Source of the DNA: Mesorhizobium sp. ORS 3359
GTDB taxonomy: Bacteria > Pseudomonadota > Alphaproteobacteria > Rhizobiales > Rhizobiaceae
Length of the DNA stretch: 51,618 nucleotides
Direction of reading: 5' to 3'
Assembly (NCBI GenBank): GCA_000824845.1
Contig: CCNC01000193.1
Location: 1-51,618 of the forward strand
Below, piece after piece: positions 10,694-19,599 of this stretch. The first letter of the stretch is position 1. Each line of letters opens with the position of its first letter. Under the pieces are notes generated by a model, which saw only the letters and a program-made list of their open reading frames with translations, made no database searches and was not told the origin of the DNA. A program made the translations under genes and the position numbers.

Positions 10694-11488
10694 ATGAGCA
10701 CGAAGGACAACAAGGGCACGGCCGTCATCACCGGCGCATCGTCGGGCATCGGCGCGGTCTATGCGGACCGGCTGGCAGGGCAGGGCTACGATCTGGTGCT
10801 GGTGGCGCGCCGCGCCGACCGGTTGCAGGAGGTGGCCGACAGGCTCGCCTATGCCTATGGCCGCAAGGTCGAGACGATCGTCGCCGATCTCTCCGTCGAT
10901 GCCGATCTGCGCCGCGTCGAGCAGGCGGTCGCGACGGATGAAAGCGTGACGCTGCTGATCAACAATGCCGGCGTGGCCGGCCTGGAGACGATTGCCGACG
11001 CCGATGCCGACACGGCGGAGCGCATGATCAAGGTCAATGTGATTGCGCTGACCAGGCTGACCCGCGCGGTGCTGCCTGGCTTGCTTGCGCGCAATCGAGG
11101 CGGGATCATCAACATCGCCTCGGTCGTCGCTTATGGCATTGCCGTCGGCGGCATTTACAGCGGCACCAAGGCCTATGTCGCCAACTTCACCGAAGCGCTG
11201 CAGAAGGAAGTCGCCGGCACCAATGTGAAGGTCCAGTCGGTGGTGCCCGGGCCGATCCGCACCGAATTGTGGGACGCCTCCGGCATCAGCCTCGACAAGA
11301 TCAATCCGGACTGGATCATGAGCGCCGAGGATCTGGTCGACGCGGCGCTTGCCGGATTCGGCCAGGGCGAGACCGTCACCGCGCCCGGCCTTGCCGACGC
11401 GGCCGGGCTGACGACCTATCTCGGCGCCCGGGATCAGTTCTTCGGCAGCCTGTTCTCCGGCAAGCCGGCGGCGCGCTACGCGGTCTGA
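10694..11488 (+). CDS. Short-chain dehydrogenase/reductase (SDR)
   Basis: A 264-residue classical SDR. The cofactor motif TGASSGIG is at 13-20, NNAG at 90-93, and the catalytic Y155-x3-K159 (YSGTK) has the serine of the triad near 143 in IASVV. R39/R40 after the second strand (VARR) favours NADP(H). It reduces or oxidises an unknown carbonyl/alcohol. The AAGGAACAGGACA segment supplies the ribosome binding site. It is divergent from the MarR regulator and probably controlled by it; its stop lies 4 bp from the convergent LysE gene. Confidence 0.9.
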   Translation: MSTKDNKGTAVITGASSGIGAVYADRLAGQGYDLVLVARRADRLQEVADRLAYAYGRKVETIVADLSVDADLRRVEQAVATDESVTLLINNAGVAGLETIADADADTAERMIKVNVIALTRLTRAVLPGLLARNRGGIINIASVVAYGIAVGGIYSGTKAYVANFTEALQKEVAGTNVKVQSVVPGPIRTELWDASGISLDKINPDWIMSAEDLVDAALAGFGQGETVTAPGLADAAGLTTYLGARDQFFGSLFSGKPAARYAV

Positions 11489-11492
11489 CCTC

Positions 11493-12092
11493 TCAGGCTG
11501 GCCGCCACATCTGCAGGATCGAGGCGGCCAGCAGCAGGCCGAGCACGACGTTGAGCGCGCGCCACTGGCGCTCCGTCTTGAGCAGGCGGGCAAGCAGGGT
11601 TCCCGCCACGCACCACAGCGACAGCGAGAAGGTAGCCGCCAGGCCGAAGACTGCGCCGAGCAGCAGCGCGAGTTGCAATGGGCCATCCGCCAGGGCCGCG
11701 AAGGACGCGGCGGCGCCCAGCCCCATCGCCCAGCCTTTCGGGTTCATCCACTGGATGCCGGCGCCGCCGAAGAAGCTGTTCGGCCTGGCCATGTTGATGT
11801 CGAGATTGGGGGGACCGCTGCGGCCGATCTTGATGGCCAGCCAGATCAGATAGAGCGAGCCGGCGATCTTCATCGCGAGCTGCAGCGACGGCACCGCGGC
11901 GAGCAGGCCGGCGAGGCCTGCCGCACCGGCGGCCGCCACGGTCGCCAGCCCCGCCGCGCTGCCGGCCATCAGCGGCACGGACCGGCGAAAGCCGAATTGC
12001 GCGCCGGAGGCGGTCGAGAGCGTCGTGGCGATGCCCGGCGTCGAGGTCGAGATCAGCGCGAACAGGACCAGCGGGATGATGGTTTCGGACAT
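11493..12092 (-). CDS. LysE-family amino-acid/metabolite exporter
   Basis: A 199-residue membrane protein of the LysE/RhtB superfamily with about six hydrophobic segments. The family signatures are present: an N-terminal STPGIATTLSTASGAQFGFRR segment and a central GIQWMNPKGW (MNPK is the classic motif). Members export amino acids, homoserine lactones or related compounds; the substrate is not predictable. It is divergent from a LysR regulator, the standard arrangement for LysE exporters (as in LysE/LysG), so it is probably activated by that regulator when its substrate accumulates. Confidence 0.88.
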   Translation of the reverse strand: MSETIIPLVLFALISTSTPGIATTLSTASGAQFGFRRSVPLMAGSAAGLATVAAAGAAGLAGLLAAVPSLQLAMKIAGSLYLIWLAIKIGRSGPPNLDINMARPNSFFGGAGIQWMNPKGWAMGLGAAASFAALADGPLQLALLLGAVFGLAATFSLSLWCVAGTLLARLLKTERQWRALNVVLGLLLAASILQMWRPA

Positions 12093-12146
12093 GCGGGCTT
12101 CCCAGTCGACGAGGCCGGCATGCTTATGTGCTTCGTGGCATCAGCA

Positions 12147-12173
12147 AATGCAATGTTTGATATGGTTTGCATT
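12147..12173. promoter_or_regulatory. Candidate LysR binding dyad
   Basis: AATGCAA (12147-12153) and TTGCATT (12167-12173) form a perfect 7-bp inverted repeat with a 13-bp spacer between the divergent lysE-like and lysR-like genes, about 20 bp before the LysR ATG. The position suits an autoregulatory LysR site. Confidence 0.5.
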
Positions 12174-12191
12174 AGGGAATATAATGGGACC

Positions 12192-13058
12192 ATGATCCGC
12201 GATCTCGACACGACCCTCATCCGCACCTTCGTCACGACAGCCGACAAGGCCAGCATGACGGCGGCCGCCAATGCGCTCCATCTGACGCAAGGCGCCGTCA
12301 GCCAACAGATCAAACGGCTGGAAGATGCACTGGGGCAAAACCTGTTCGAGCGCGACCGCCGCGGCCTGAAGCTGACACGCTCCGGCGAGCGGCTGCTCGA
12401 CAAGGCCAGGCGCCTGCTGCAGCTCAATGACGAGATCCTCGCCGAAATCAGGGGCGGGGCGGTTGCCGGACAGGTGCGGATCGGCGTGCCTTACGATCTC
12501 GTCGGCACGCTGCTCGCGCCGGTGCTGAAAGCCTATGCCGAAGCCTATCCGCAGGTGGAGATTTCGCTGGTCTGCGCCTCGTCGCCGGAACTCGCGGCGG
12601 CCCTGGCGGCGGGCACGATCGACCTTGCCGTGATCGAGGAGCGTGTCGGTCCCAGCGCCGGCGAATGCCTGCTCGTCGACCGGCTGGTCTGGGTCGGCGC
12701 CAAAGGGGGTGCGGCACGGTTGAAGCGGCCGCTGCCGGTTTCGATCGTCGCCGACACCTGCGCCTTCCGACCGGCGGTGCTGGCGGCGCTTGCCGAGCAC
12801 GGGCTCGACTGGCGCACCGTGTTCGAGAACGGCAACATCGACGCGACGACCGCGACGGTGCGCTCGGACCTCGCCGTGACCACCTGGCTTGCCTCGACGG
12901 TGCCGGCCGATCTCGACATCCTGTCCGATGCCGGGCTTCCGGCCCTGCCGAATTTCTCCGTCAACCTGCATCTGCCGAAACATGCCACCCAGCCAGCGGC
13001 GCAGGCGTTCGCCAGCCATATCCGCGAGGGTCTTTCGCGCTACCGCCAGGCGGCGTGA
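12192..13058 (+). CDS. LysR-family regulator of the adjacent LysE exporter
   Basis: A 288-residue LTTR. The N-terminal winged helix is canonical (LIRTFVTTADKASMTAAANALHLTQGAVSQQIKRLE), followed by an effector domain starting near residue 95 (GQVRIGVP). I placed the start at the ATG giving MIRDLDTTL; the frame is open further upstream but no other start fits. It is divergent from the lysE-like gene with a 7-bp dyad in the gap, so it likely senses the exported compound and activates the exporter. It converges on the RibD-like gene across a strong hairpin. Confidence 0.9.
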   Translation: MIRDLDTTLIRTFVTTADKASMTAAANALHLTQGAVSQQIKRLEDALGQNLFERDRRGLKLTRSGERLLDKARRLLQLNDEILAEIRGGAVAGQVRIGVPYDLVGTLLAPVLKAYAEAYPQVEISLVCASSPELAAALAAGTIDLAVIEERVGPSAGECLLVDRLVWVGAKGGAARLKRPLPVSIVADTCAFRPAVLAALAEHGLDWRTVFENGNIDATTATVRSDLAVTTWLASTVPADLDILSDAGLPALPNFSVNLHLPKHATQPAAQAFASHIREGLSRYRQAA

Positions 13059-13069
13059 GCATACTTTCT

Positions 13070-13101
13070 TTCCTCGCCCCTGCCTCGGCGGGGGCGAGGA
13101 A
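13070..13101. terminator. Hairpin between convergent LysR and RibD-like genes
   Basis: TTCCTCGCCCC and GGGGCGAGGAA pair over 11 bp around a 10-base loop. It lies between two convergent stops. There is no T-tract on either side, so it is a terminator-like hairpin only. Confidence 0.5.
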
Positions 13102-13112
13102 AAGCGCCTGTG

Positions 13113-13763
13113 CTACTTCCAGTTCTTGCGCCGCTCGAGCTCGGCTTGCGAAGGCTCCTGCTGGGCAAACGAGCCTGTGCGGATTTCGCCCGCGCGCTCA
13201 TAGGTCGCCATGATGACGCCGGTGGTGGCGGCCTGCGATTTGACGAGCTTGAAGGCTGCCGGCACCGCGTTGTCGCCGAACAGCCGCTTGCCCTTGCCCA
13301 GAAGCAACGGGAAGATCATCAGCCGGATCTCGTCGATGAGCCCGTTGGCGAGCAGGGTCTGGATCAGTTCGCCGGAGCCCTGGATAAGCAGGTCGGGCCC
13401 GTCTCCCTGCTTGATCTCCTTAAGCCTGGCAACGATATCGGGCCCGAGCGACTGGGTGTTCTCCCAGGTCAGCGAATCCGGCCGATGGGTGGCCACATAT
13501 TTGATCGCGGGGTTGAAGACGTCGGCGATCGAATCCTTCTCATACGGCCAGTAGGCAGCGAAGATGTCGTAGGTTCGGCGGCCGAGCAGCAGGGCGAAGG
13601 GTTTGGAAAACAGTTCCTCCATCGCCGTGCCCGCGACCTCGTCGAAGTAGTGGAACGTCCAGCCGCCGAATTCGAAGCCGCCGACCGGATCCTCTTCTGG
13701 TCCGCCGGGTGCCTGCATGACACCATCGAGGCTGACGAAGGTGGCAGCGATGATCTTGCGCAT
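13113..13763 (-). CDS. Dihydrofolate reductase / RibD C-terminal family protein
   Basis: A 216-residue protein of the RibD_C/DHFR-like fold (MRKIIAATFVSLDGVMQAPGG; LLGRRTYDIFAAYWP; LLIQGSGELIQTLL; IFPLLLGKGKRLF). Such stand-alone proteins are common in soil bacteria; they bind NADPH, but the substrate is usually unknown, and they are neither the folate enzyme nor RibD itself. The ATG is preceded by AAGGAG; the longer upstream frame is not supported. It is separated by a hairpin from the convergent LysR gene. Confidence 0.85.
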   Translation of the reverse strand: MRKIIAATFVSLDGVMQAPGGPEEDPVGGFEFGGWTFHYFDEVAGTAMEELFSKPFALLLGRRTYDIFAAYWPYEKDSIADVFNPAIKYVATHRPDSLTWENTQSLGPDIVARLKEIKQGDGPDLLIQGSGELIQTLLANGLIDEIRLMIFPLLLGKGKRLFGDNAVPAAFKLVKSQAATTGVIMATYERAGEIRTGSFAQQEPSQAELERRKNWK

Positions 13764-13859
13764 AGTCTTTCTCCTTTTGGCTGGTCCGCGCCCCTCACGG
13801 CGGGATTTCGAGCTAAGGACGAACGGCAAGGCCGCTTTCCGACACGGCACCGCGAATTT

Positions 13860-14702
13860 CTACCGCGTGTTGTCAGCGCGAATGGTGCGTGACGAGAACC
13901 AGACATCGCCGAAGACGGCGGTGGCGGTGCGGTCGGGCGCCTTGTCTTCCCTAAGCCAGATCGAGCGGGTGCGCGCGGCGCGCTCGCGGGTCGGTATTTT
14001 CGCGCCCGGCTCGATGGCGGAGGCGCCGACGCAAGGGATGAACCAGGAGCCCATGAAGGGCCGGCACGCGAAGCCATTTTCCAGGCGGGTTAGGAGGACC
14101 GCGAGGCCGACGGTTTCGGAGGGACGCCACGGAAAGATCATGCGGCCGCCGGGCGTCAGCGCTCCCAACCATGCGGCGGGCGGGGCGACGACGCCGGCAT
14201 TGACATAGATGATGTCGGAGGGGGGCAGCGGATTGGCGACGGCGTCGGCCTGGACGATTTCGACATTGTCGTAAGCCGCAAGGTTTGCTTTGGCGCGCGC
14301 GGCAAGATCGGCCTCGATTTCGAAGGCGGTGACGCTGCCGCCCGGCTCGACCAGTCTCGCCAGCAGTGCCGTATAATATCCGGTGCCGGCGCCGATATGG
14401 GTGACAGCCTCGCCAGGCTTCGGCTCGACCTTGCCGAGCCACATCGCGTGCAGGAGCGGCTCGCCATTGTTGATGCCCTTGTCGGCATCGAGCACGACGA
14501 GCACGTTCTGATAGATGTAGGTCGGATCGGCGCTAGGCGTCTCGAACCGGCCTTCTCCGGCAAAGACTGTCCATGGTCCTGGACCGAGAAAGGCCTCGCG
14601 CGGCACCGAGGCGAACACCTCCTCGATGCGCGGATCGGCCGAGCGGGCCTGCGCGGCCATTAGCCTGGCGTAGAATCTGCGGGCTTCGTCCGGTTCGACC
14701 AT
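13860..14702 (-). CDS. SAM-dependent methyltransferase related to protein-L-isoaspartate methyltransferase
   Basis: A 280-residue Rossmann methyltransferase. Motif I is HIGAGTGYYTALLARLV, followed by an acidic FEIEADLAARA strand end that should bind the SAM ribose; the later YVNAGVVAPP and GGRMIFPW segments match the PCMT family order. The N-terminal region (REAFLGPGPW) also matches PCMT. The usual isoaspartate-binding loop (S-x-P-H) is replaced by NNGEPLLHAM, so the substrate may differ. The C-terminal 80 residues are not recognised. It stands alone; mntH follows 36 bp downstream on the same strand. Confidence 0.75.
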   Translation of the reverse strand: MVEPDEARRFYARLMAAQARSADPRIEEVFASVPREAFLGPGPWTVFAGEGRFETPSADPTYIYQNVLVVLDADKGINNGEPLLHAMWLGKVEPKPGEAVTHIGAGTGYYTALLARLVEPGGSVTAFEIEADLAARAKANLAAYDNVEIVQADAVANPLPPSDIIYVNAGVVAPPAAWLGALTPGGRMIFPWRPSETVGLAVLLTRLENGFACRPFMGSWFIPCVGASAIEPGAKIPTRERAARTRSIWLREDKAPDRTATAVFGDVWFSSRTIRADNTR

Positions 14703-14738
14703 AGCGCCAAGATAGCGCGTCCGGCTGGAATGTCGCGA

Positions 14739-16097
14739 TCAGCCGGCGAAGGTATCGTAGAGCAGCTTGAAGTTGAGAACGAGGATGATTGCGGCCACCA
14801 CCCAGGCCAGCGCCGCAACGCCGCGCGGTATGGCGAAACTGCCCATCTTCTTCCTGTCAGACACGAACTGCACCAGCGGGATCACCGCGAAGGGCAGTTG
14901 CATCGACAGCACCACCTGGCTGAACACAAGCAGCTCGGCCGTGCCCTTCTCGCCATAAAGCGCGGTGACGACAACGACGGGGACGATGGCGATGCCGCGC
15001 GTCAGCAGGCGCCGCGCCCATTGCGGGATGCGCAGGCGCAGAAAACCTTCCATCACGATCTGGCCGGCGAGCGTCGCGGTGACCGTCGAGTTGAGGCCGG
15101 AGGCGAGCAGGGCGACGGCGAACAGGATGGAGGCGATGCTGAGGCCCAACAGCGGCGACAGCAGCTCGAAGGCCTGGCCGATCTCGGCGACGTCGTGATG
15201 GCCGGTGTTGTGGAAGGCGACTGCCGCGACGATCAGGATCGAAGCGTTGACGAACAGCGCCAGGATCAGCGCGATGGTCGAATCCGTCGTCGCCCATTTG
15301 ATGGCGTCGCGCTTGCCGGTCTCGGTGCGCTCATAGGCGCGGGTCTGCACGATCGAGGAATGCAGATAGAGGTTATGTGGCATGACCGTGGCGCCGATGA
15401 TGCCGATGGCGATGTAGAGCATCGCCGGATTGGTGACGATCTGCGATGACGGCACGAACATCGAATGCAGGATCGTGCCGGCCGGCGGTGCGGCGACGAA
15501 GATCTGGATGGCAAAGCAGCCGAAGATGATGATCAGCAGCGCGACGACGAAGGCCTCGAGATAGCGGAAGCCCCTGTTCATCAGGAGGAGCACCAGGAAG
15601 GCGTCGAGTGCGGTGAGGATGGCGCCGCCGATCAACGGAATTCCGAACAGAAGCTGCAGCGCGATCGCGGTGCCGATGACCTCAGCGAGGTCGCAGGCGA
15701 TGATGGCCAGCTCGCAGGCGATCCAGAGCATCAGATTGACGGGGCGCGGATAATAGGCGCGGCAAGCCTGCGCGAGGTCGCGGCCGGTGGCGATGCCGAG
15801 ACGGGCGGCGAGCGCCTGCAGCAGGATCGCCATCAGGTTCGACAGCATGATGACGAAAAGCAGCGTGTAGCCGAACTGCGCGCCACCGGCGAGGTCCGTC
15901 GCCCAGTTGCCGGGGTCCATATAGCCGACCGAAACCATGTAGCCCGGCCCCATGAAGGCAAACAGGCGGCGGAACCAGACGCCGGTCCGCGGCACTGCGA
16001 TCGAGGCGTTCACCTCGCGCAGGCTGGGCTGCTCGTCGTCCGGCCTGTCGAATCGCCATGCGGGTCGGGCTACGGTTGCTGCATCGGCATCGGACAT
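14739..16097 (-). CDS. mntH: Nramp-family divalent metal (Mn2+) transporter
   Basis: A 452-residue proton-coupled Mn2+/Fe2+ importer of the inner membrane with about 11 segments. The metal-binding DPGN of TM1 (GYMDPGNWATD) and the MPHNLYLHSS motif of TM6 are intact. The gene is divergent from an mntR-type regulator, the arrangement expected for manganese-repressed uptake. ATG start. Length and motifs fit MntH closely. Confidence 0.95.
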   Translation of the reverse strand: MSDADAATVARPAWRFDRPDDEQPSLREVNASIAVPRTGVWFRRLFAFMGPGYMVSVGYMDPGNWATDLAGGAQFGYTLLFVIMLSNLMAILLQALAARLGIATGRDLAQACRAYYPRPVNLMLWIACELAIIACDLAEVIGTAIALQLLFGIPLIGGAILTALDAFLVLLLMNRGFRYLEAFVVALLIIIFGCFAIQIFVAAPPAGTILHSMFVPSSQIVTNPAMLYIAIGIIGATVMPHNLYLHSSIVQTRAYERTETGKRDAIKWATTDSTIALILALFVNASILIVAAVAFHNTGHHDVAEIGQAFELLSPLLGLSIASILFAVALLASGLNSTVTATLAGQIVMEGFLRLRIPQWARRLLTRGIAIVPVVVVTALYGEKGTAELLVFSQVVLSMQLPFAVIPLVQFVSDRKKMGSFAIPRGVAALAWVVAAIILVLNFKLLYDTFAG

Positions 16098-16147
16098 GGG
16101 ATTTCCACTGGAATTATCGAACCTGCCTCTTATCTATGCCACAGCTC

Positions 16148-16170
16148 AACATTATGCAATATGCTATATT
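16148..16170. promoter_or_regulatory. AT-rich candidate MntR site
   Basis: Between mntH and mntR, AACAT (16148-16152) and GCTATATT (16163-16170) resemble the two halves of the enterobacterial MntR box (AACATAGC-N4-GCTATGTT), but the left half is poor and the spacing is 3 bp longer. Weak support. Confidence 0.28.
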
Positions 16171-16286
16171 TCATTGATCATGCTTTCGTGATCCGCGGGA
16201 GCAAGTTCCAGGGCGGGCGGCGGAAACGCCGGTTGCACCCGCGCGGGAATGCAAATAAACGGCCGGGTCATTAGGGGTTTCGTGCT

Positions 16287-16778
16287 ATGGATGCGATCCC
16301 GATTCAGGAGGAGCGCATATTGGCGCTTAGGAACAAACCAGTTCGACGCGAGGAGCCGCTTCCCGATGCCGAAATCCATTCGGAAGGATTCAGGCAGCAG
16401 CGCCAGGCGCGCCGCAGCGCGCTGGTCGAAGACTATGTCGAGCTGATCGCCGACCTGATCGAGGACGGCAACGAGGCGCGGCAGGTGGATATCGCGGCAA
16501 GGCTCGGCGTTGCGCAGCCGACGGTGGCGAAAATGCTGACCAGGCTCTGCGCCGACGGGCTGGTCTCGCGAAAGCCCTATCGCGGCGTGTTCCTGACCGA
16601 GACCGGCCGCAAGGTCGCCGAGGAAAGCCGCATCCGCCACCAGACGGTGGAAGCCTTCCTGCGCTCGCTGGGCGTCAGCGCCGAGACGGCGCGCATCGAC
16701 GCCGAAGGCATCGAGCACCATGTCAGCGCCGAAACGCTGGACGCTTTCCGCCGAGCGATGACCCATCGCCAAGCGTAG
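16287..16778 (+). CDS. mntR: MntR, DtxR-family manganese-responsive regulator
   Basis: A 163-residue regulator with a DtxR-type winged helix (ARQVDIAARLGVAQPTVAKMLTRLCADGLV) followed by a dimerisation/metal domain (RHQTVEAFLRSLGV, then an EGIEHHVS segment carrying likely metal ligands). The SH3-like third domain of DtxR is absent, as in MntR. The N-terminal extension of about 45 residues resembles that of E. coli MntR. It should repress mntH when manganese is sufficient. AGGGG lies about 9 bp before the ATG. It is divergent from mntH. Confidence 0.92.
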   Translation: MDAIPIQEERILALRNKPVRREEPLPDAEIHSEGFRQQRQARRSALVEDYVELIADLIEDGNEARQVDIAARLGVAQPTVAKMLTRLCADGLVSRKPYRGVFLTETGRKVAEESRIRHQTVEAFLRSLGVSAETARIDAEGIEHHVSAETLDAFRRAMTHRQA

Positions 16779-16808
16779 CTCCCCGGTTCCCATCGCGCGT
16801 GTTGACGC

Positions 16809-16835
16809 GGAACCTACGCATCCCGGCCGCATTAC
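16809..16835 (+). promoter_or_regulatory. Candidate EcfG-type stress promoter
   Basis: GGAAC (16809-16813), a 16-bp spacer, then CATTAC. The rhizobial general-stress sigma factor EcfG recognises GGAAC-N16/17-CGTT; the -10 here has one mismatch. It lies upstream of the small basic ORF. Confidence 0.3.
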
Positions 16836-16874
16836 CTCCCACATCGCGCGATTATCGCGCTTAGGGAGGAAGCA

Positions 16875-17063
16875 ATGGGCATCGAACAGGCACCGACCGC
16901 CAAGGGAAAGCAGGCGGCCAGCGGATTGCGGCAGGCGGCCGCCGGAGACGAGCGCAAGACCGAAGCCGAGACCGGCCACCCGCTGAAGAAGGGCGCGGCG
17001 CGTTTCGAGGAACGGTCGAAAAGTTCGGATGGCAAAAGCGCCGGCGCCAAGCAGAAAAGCTGA
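16875..17063 (+). CDS. Small hydrophilic protein of unknown function
   Basis: A 62-residue, Lys/Ala/Glu-rich, probably disordered protein without hydrophobic segments. I do not recognise a family. Support for being real is a strong ribosome binding site (AGGGAGGAAGCA before the ATG), its place in an otherwise empty gap, and a possible EcfG-type promoter upstream, which would make it a stress-induced small protein. No homology was checked. Confidence 0.55.
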   Translation: MGIEQAPTAKGKQAASGLRQAAAGDERKTEAETGHPLKKGAARFEERSKSSDGKSAGAKQKS

Positions 17064-17239
17064 GATTTTCAGCCGGTTTATCGAGAGTGGAAATTAACCA
17101 GCCGACCGGAGTTTCGTCCGCCCCGCGCATTTTTGGGGCGCGAAAAATTCTGTGACTTGGACTGGCCGTTGCGATACTTGTCAGCACGGGGCGGTCGCGG
17201 GCCAGCCCCTCCAGGACATTCGCATTGCGAGGAGTTGCC

Positions 17240-18154
17240 ATGCTTTGGAGAGGCCGTCGTCAGAGCGATAACATCGAGGACGAGCGCAGCGACAGCGGCG
17301 GTGGCGGCGGATTGGGTGGCGGCGGTCAGTTCCGCGTCCCGATCGGCGGCCGCACCGGCGGTGGCGGCAGCATCCTCCTGGTCATCCTGGTTGTGCTGGC
17401 GGGATGGTATTTCGGCTTCGATCCGTCGCAGATCCTGGGTGGCGGCGACGGCGGCTTGCTGCCGGGGGGCGGCGGCCAGATCACCGAGACGCAGGACAAT
17501 GGCAACGCGCCCGCCAATGACGAGATGAAGCAGTTCGTCGCGACCGTGCTTGCCGATACCGAGGATACCTGGACCGGCATTTTCAAATCCCAGGGGTTGA
17601 CTTACGAGGACCCCAGGCTGGTGCTGTTCAGCGGCCAGGTTCGTTCGGCTTGCGGTTTCGCTTCGGCGGCGGCCGGGCCGTTCTATTGCCCGGGCGATCA
17701 CAAGGTCTATCTCGACATGACCTTCTTCCAGCAGCTCGACCAGCAGTTCGGCGCTTCCGGCGAGTTCGCCCGCGCCTATGTGGTGGCGCATGAGATCGGT
17801 CATCACGTGCAGAACCTCACCGGCATCATGGGCAAGTTCAACCAGATGCGGCAGGGCATGAGCGAAGTCGACGCCAACCAGCTGTCGGTGCGCATCGAGC
17901 TTCAGGCCGATTGCTTCGCCGGTGTCTGGGCGCATTTCACCCAGCAGAAGGGCATTTTGGAGCAGGGCGACATCGAAAGCGCGTTGAACGCGGCCAAGCA
18001 GATCGGCGACGACACGCTGCAGAAGAAGATGCAGGGCTATGTCGTGCCGGAAAGCTTCAACCATGGCACTTCGCAGCAGCGGCAGACCTGGCTCGCGCGG
18101 GGTTTCAAGAGCGGCAAGCTGTCCGACTGCAACACGATGAGCGGTCCGATCTGA
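17240..18154 (+). CDS. YpfJ-type neutral zinc metallopeptidase, membrane-anchored
   Basis: A 304-residue protein of the putative neutral zinc metallopeptidase family (YpfJ/KPN). A Gly-rich, charged N-terminus (1-43) is followed by one membrane helix (44-60), a Gly-rich linker, and a catalytic domain with HEIGH at 184-188 and an ELQADCFAGVW segment with a further ligand. The topology suggests a periplasmic domain. The ATG with AGGAG eight bases upstream is preferred to a TTG five codons earlier. The substrate is unknown; an oxidative or envelope role is speculation. Confidence 0.85.
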   Translation: MLWRGRRQSDNIEDERSDSGGGGGLGGGGQFRVPIGGRTGGGGSILLVILVVLAGWYFGFDPSQILGGGDGGLLPGGGGQITETQDNGNAPANDEMKQFVATVLADTEDTWTGIFKSQGLTYEDPRLVLFSGQVRSACGFASAAAGPFYCPGDHKVYLDMTFFQQLDQQFGASGEFARAYVVAHEIGHHVQNLTGIMGKFNQMRQGMSEVDANQLSVRIELQADCFAGVWAHFTQQKGILEQGDIESALNAAKQIGDDTLQKKMQGYVVPESFNHGTSQQRQTWLARGFKSGKLSDCNTMSGPI

Positions 18155-18317
18155 GGCGGCGCCGCCGCTTCATTCCGAGACAGTCCGTGATCCGTGCCAG
18201 GTGGCAAGTGGTGTCAGCATAAGGCATCTGCGTTCGTTCGCGGATTGTTCCCGCCGCTGACCTCGCCTATAAGGTCCGTCCCGCCCGTGCCCCAGGGCGG
18301 ATGAGGAGCTTGTCGTC

Positions 18318-19586
18318 ATGATCGACCCGAAAACCGCCAAGCGGGGCCTTGCGCTCGTTTTCACGACGCTGTTGCTCGACATCATCGGCTTCGGCATCAT
18401 CATGCCGGTGCTGCCGGCCTATCTGGAGGAACTGAGCGGCGTCAGCGTCAGCGAGGCCGCGATCGAGGGCGGCTGGCTGTTCTTCGTCTATGCGGCGATG
18501 CAGTTCTTCTTCGCGCCGATCATCGGCGGCTTGAGCGACCGCTTCGGGCGCCGGCCGGTGCTGCTTGCCTCGGTGCTGACCTTCTCGATCGACAATCTGA
18601 TCTGCGCCATCGCCTGGTCCTATCCGATGCTGTTCATCGGCCGCGTGCTCGCGGGCATTTCCGGCGCCAGTTATTCGACGACATCGGCCTTCATCGCCGA
18701 TATCTCGAACGACGAGAACCGGGCGAAGAATTTCGGCCTGCTCGGCATCGCCTTCGGCGTCGGCTTCGTCATCGGCCCGGTGCTGGGCGGGGTGCTCGGC
18801 ACGTTCGGGCCGCGCGTGCCGTTCTATTTCGCCGCCGCGCTCGCCTTCGTGAATTTCCTGATCGCGATGGTCTTCCTGCCCGAAACGCTGGACGAAAAAC
18901 ACCGCCGGCCCTTCGAGTGGAAGCGCGCCAATCCGGTCGGCACGCTGATGCAGATGCGCAATTATCCGGGCATCGGCTGGATCGGGCTGGTGTTCTTCCT
19001 GATGACGCTCGGCCACATGATGTATCCCGCTGTCTGGGCGTTCGTCTCCAACTACCGCTACGGCTGGAACCAGCAGCAGATCGGCTTCTCGCTCGGCGCC
19101 TTCGGCCTGTGCGGCGCGATCATCATGGCGACGGTACTGCCGCGGATCATTCCGAAGCTCGGCGAGTGGAAGACGGCGGCGATCGGGCTGACCTTCACCG
19201 CGCTCGGCGCCTTCGGCTACGCCTTCGCGACGCAGGGCTGGATGGTCTATGCGGTGATCGTGGCCGGCTGCCTGGAGGCGCTGGCCGATCCGCCGCTGAG
19301 GAGCCTCGCCGCCGCCAAGGTGCCGCCTTCGGCGCAAGGCGAATTGCAGGGCGCGATGACCTCGATCTTCTCGATCACCTCGATCATCACGCCGCTGCTT
19401 TATACCGGCATCTTTTCCTGGTTCACCGGGCCGAGCGCGCCGGTGGTATTCGGCGGCGCGCCCTATGTGCTTGGCGCGATCTTCCTGACGCTGGCGGTCA
19501 TCGTCTTCGTCACGAAGGTGGCCAAGCCGGCGCCGAAGGAAGTCGAGCGCATGCACACGCAGGAAGCAGTGACCGACCCGATTTAA
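18318..19586 (+). CDS. TetA-like MFS transporter
   Basis: A 422-residue 12-TM major facilitator of the TCR/Tet drug:H+ antiporter group: LLLDIIGFGIIMPVLPAYL in TM1, motif A GGLSDRFGRRPVLL after TM2, and RVLAGISGASYSTTSAFIADIS in TM4-5. Such chromosomal homologues rarely give tetracycline resistance; the substrate is unknown. No tetR-like gene is adjacent. It converges on carA with only 13 bp between stops. Confidence 0.87.
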   Translation: MIDPKTAKRGLALVFTTLLLDIIGFGIIMPVLPAYLEELSGVSVSEAAIEGGWLFFVYAAMQFFFAPIIGGLSDRFGRRPVLLASVLTFSIDNLICAIAWSYPMLFIGRVLAGISGASYSTTSAFIADISNDENRAKNFGLLGIAFGVGFVIGPVLGGVLGTFGPRVPFYFAAALAFVNFLIAMVFLPETLDEKHRRPFEWKRANPVGTLMQMRNYPGIGWIGLVFFLMTLGHMMYPAVWAFVSNYRYGWNQQQIGFSLGAFGLCGAIIMATVLPRIIPKLGEWKTAAIGLTFTALGAFGYAFATQGWMVYAVIVAGCLEALADPPLRSLAAAKVPPSAQGELQGAMTSIFSITSIITPLLYTGIFSWFTGPSAPVVFGGAPYVLGAIFLTLAVIVFVTKVAKPAPKEVERMHTQEAVTDPI

Positions 19587-19599
19587 AGGCGCCGTTGGG

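Noticed and set aside
10505..11686. The upstream extension of the MarR frame.
   Set aside because: The region is antisense to the SDR gene; the MarR start with AAGGAG lies at 10504.
12141..13019. A 292-codon minus-strand frame opposite the LysR gene.
   Set aside because: Antisense shadow; the LysR protein is complete in the plus strand.
17119..17140. CGCCCC/GGGGCG hairpin after the small ORF.
   Set aside because: Only six pairs around a 10-base loop with no T-tract at the right place; too weak to call.
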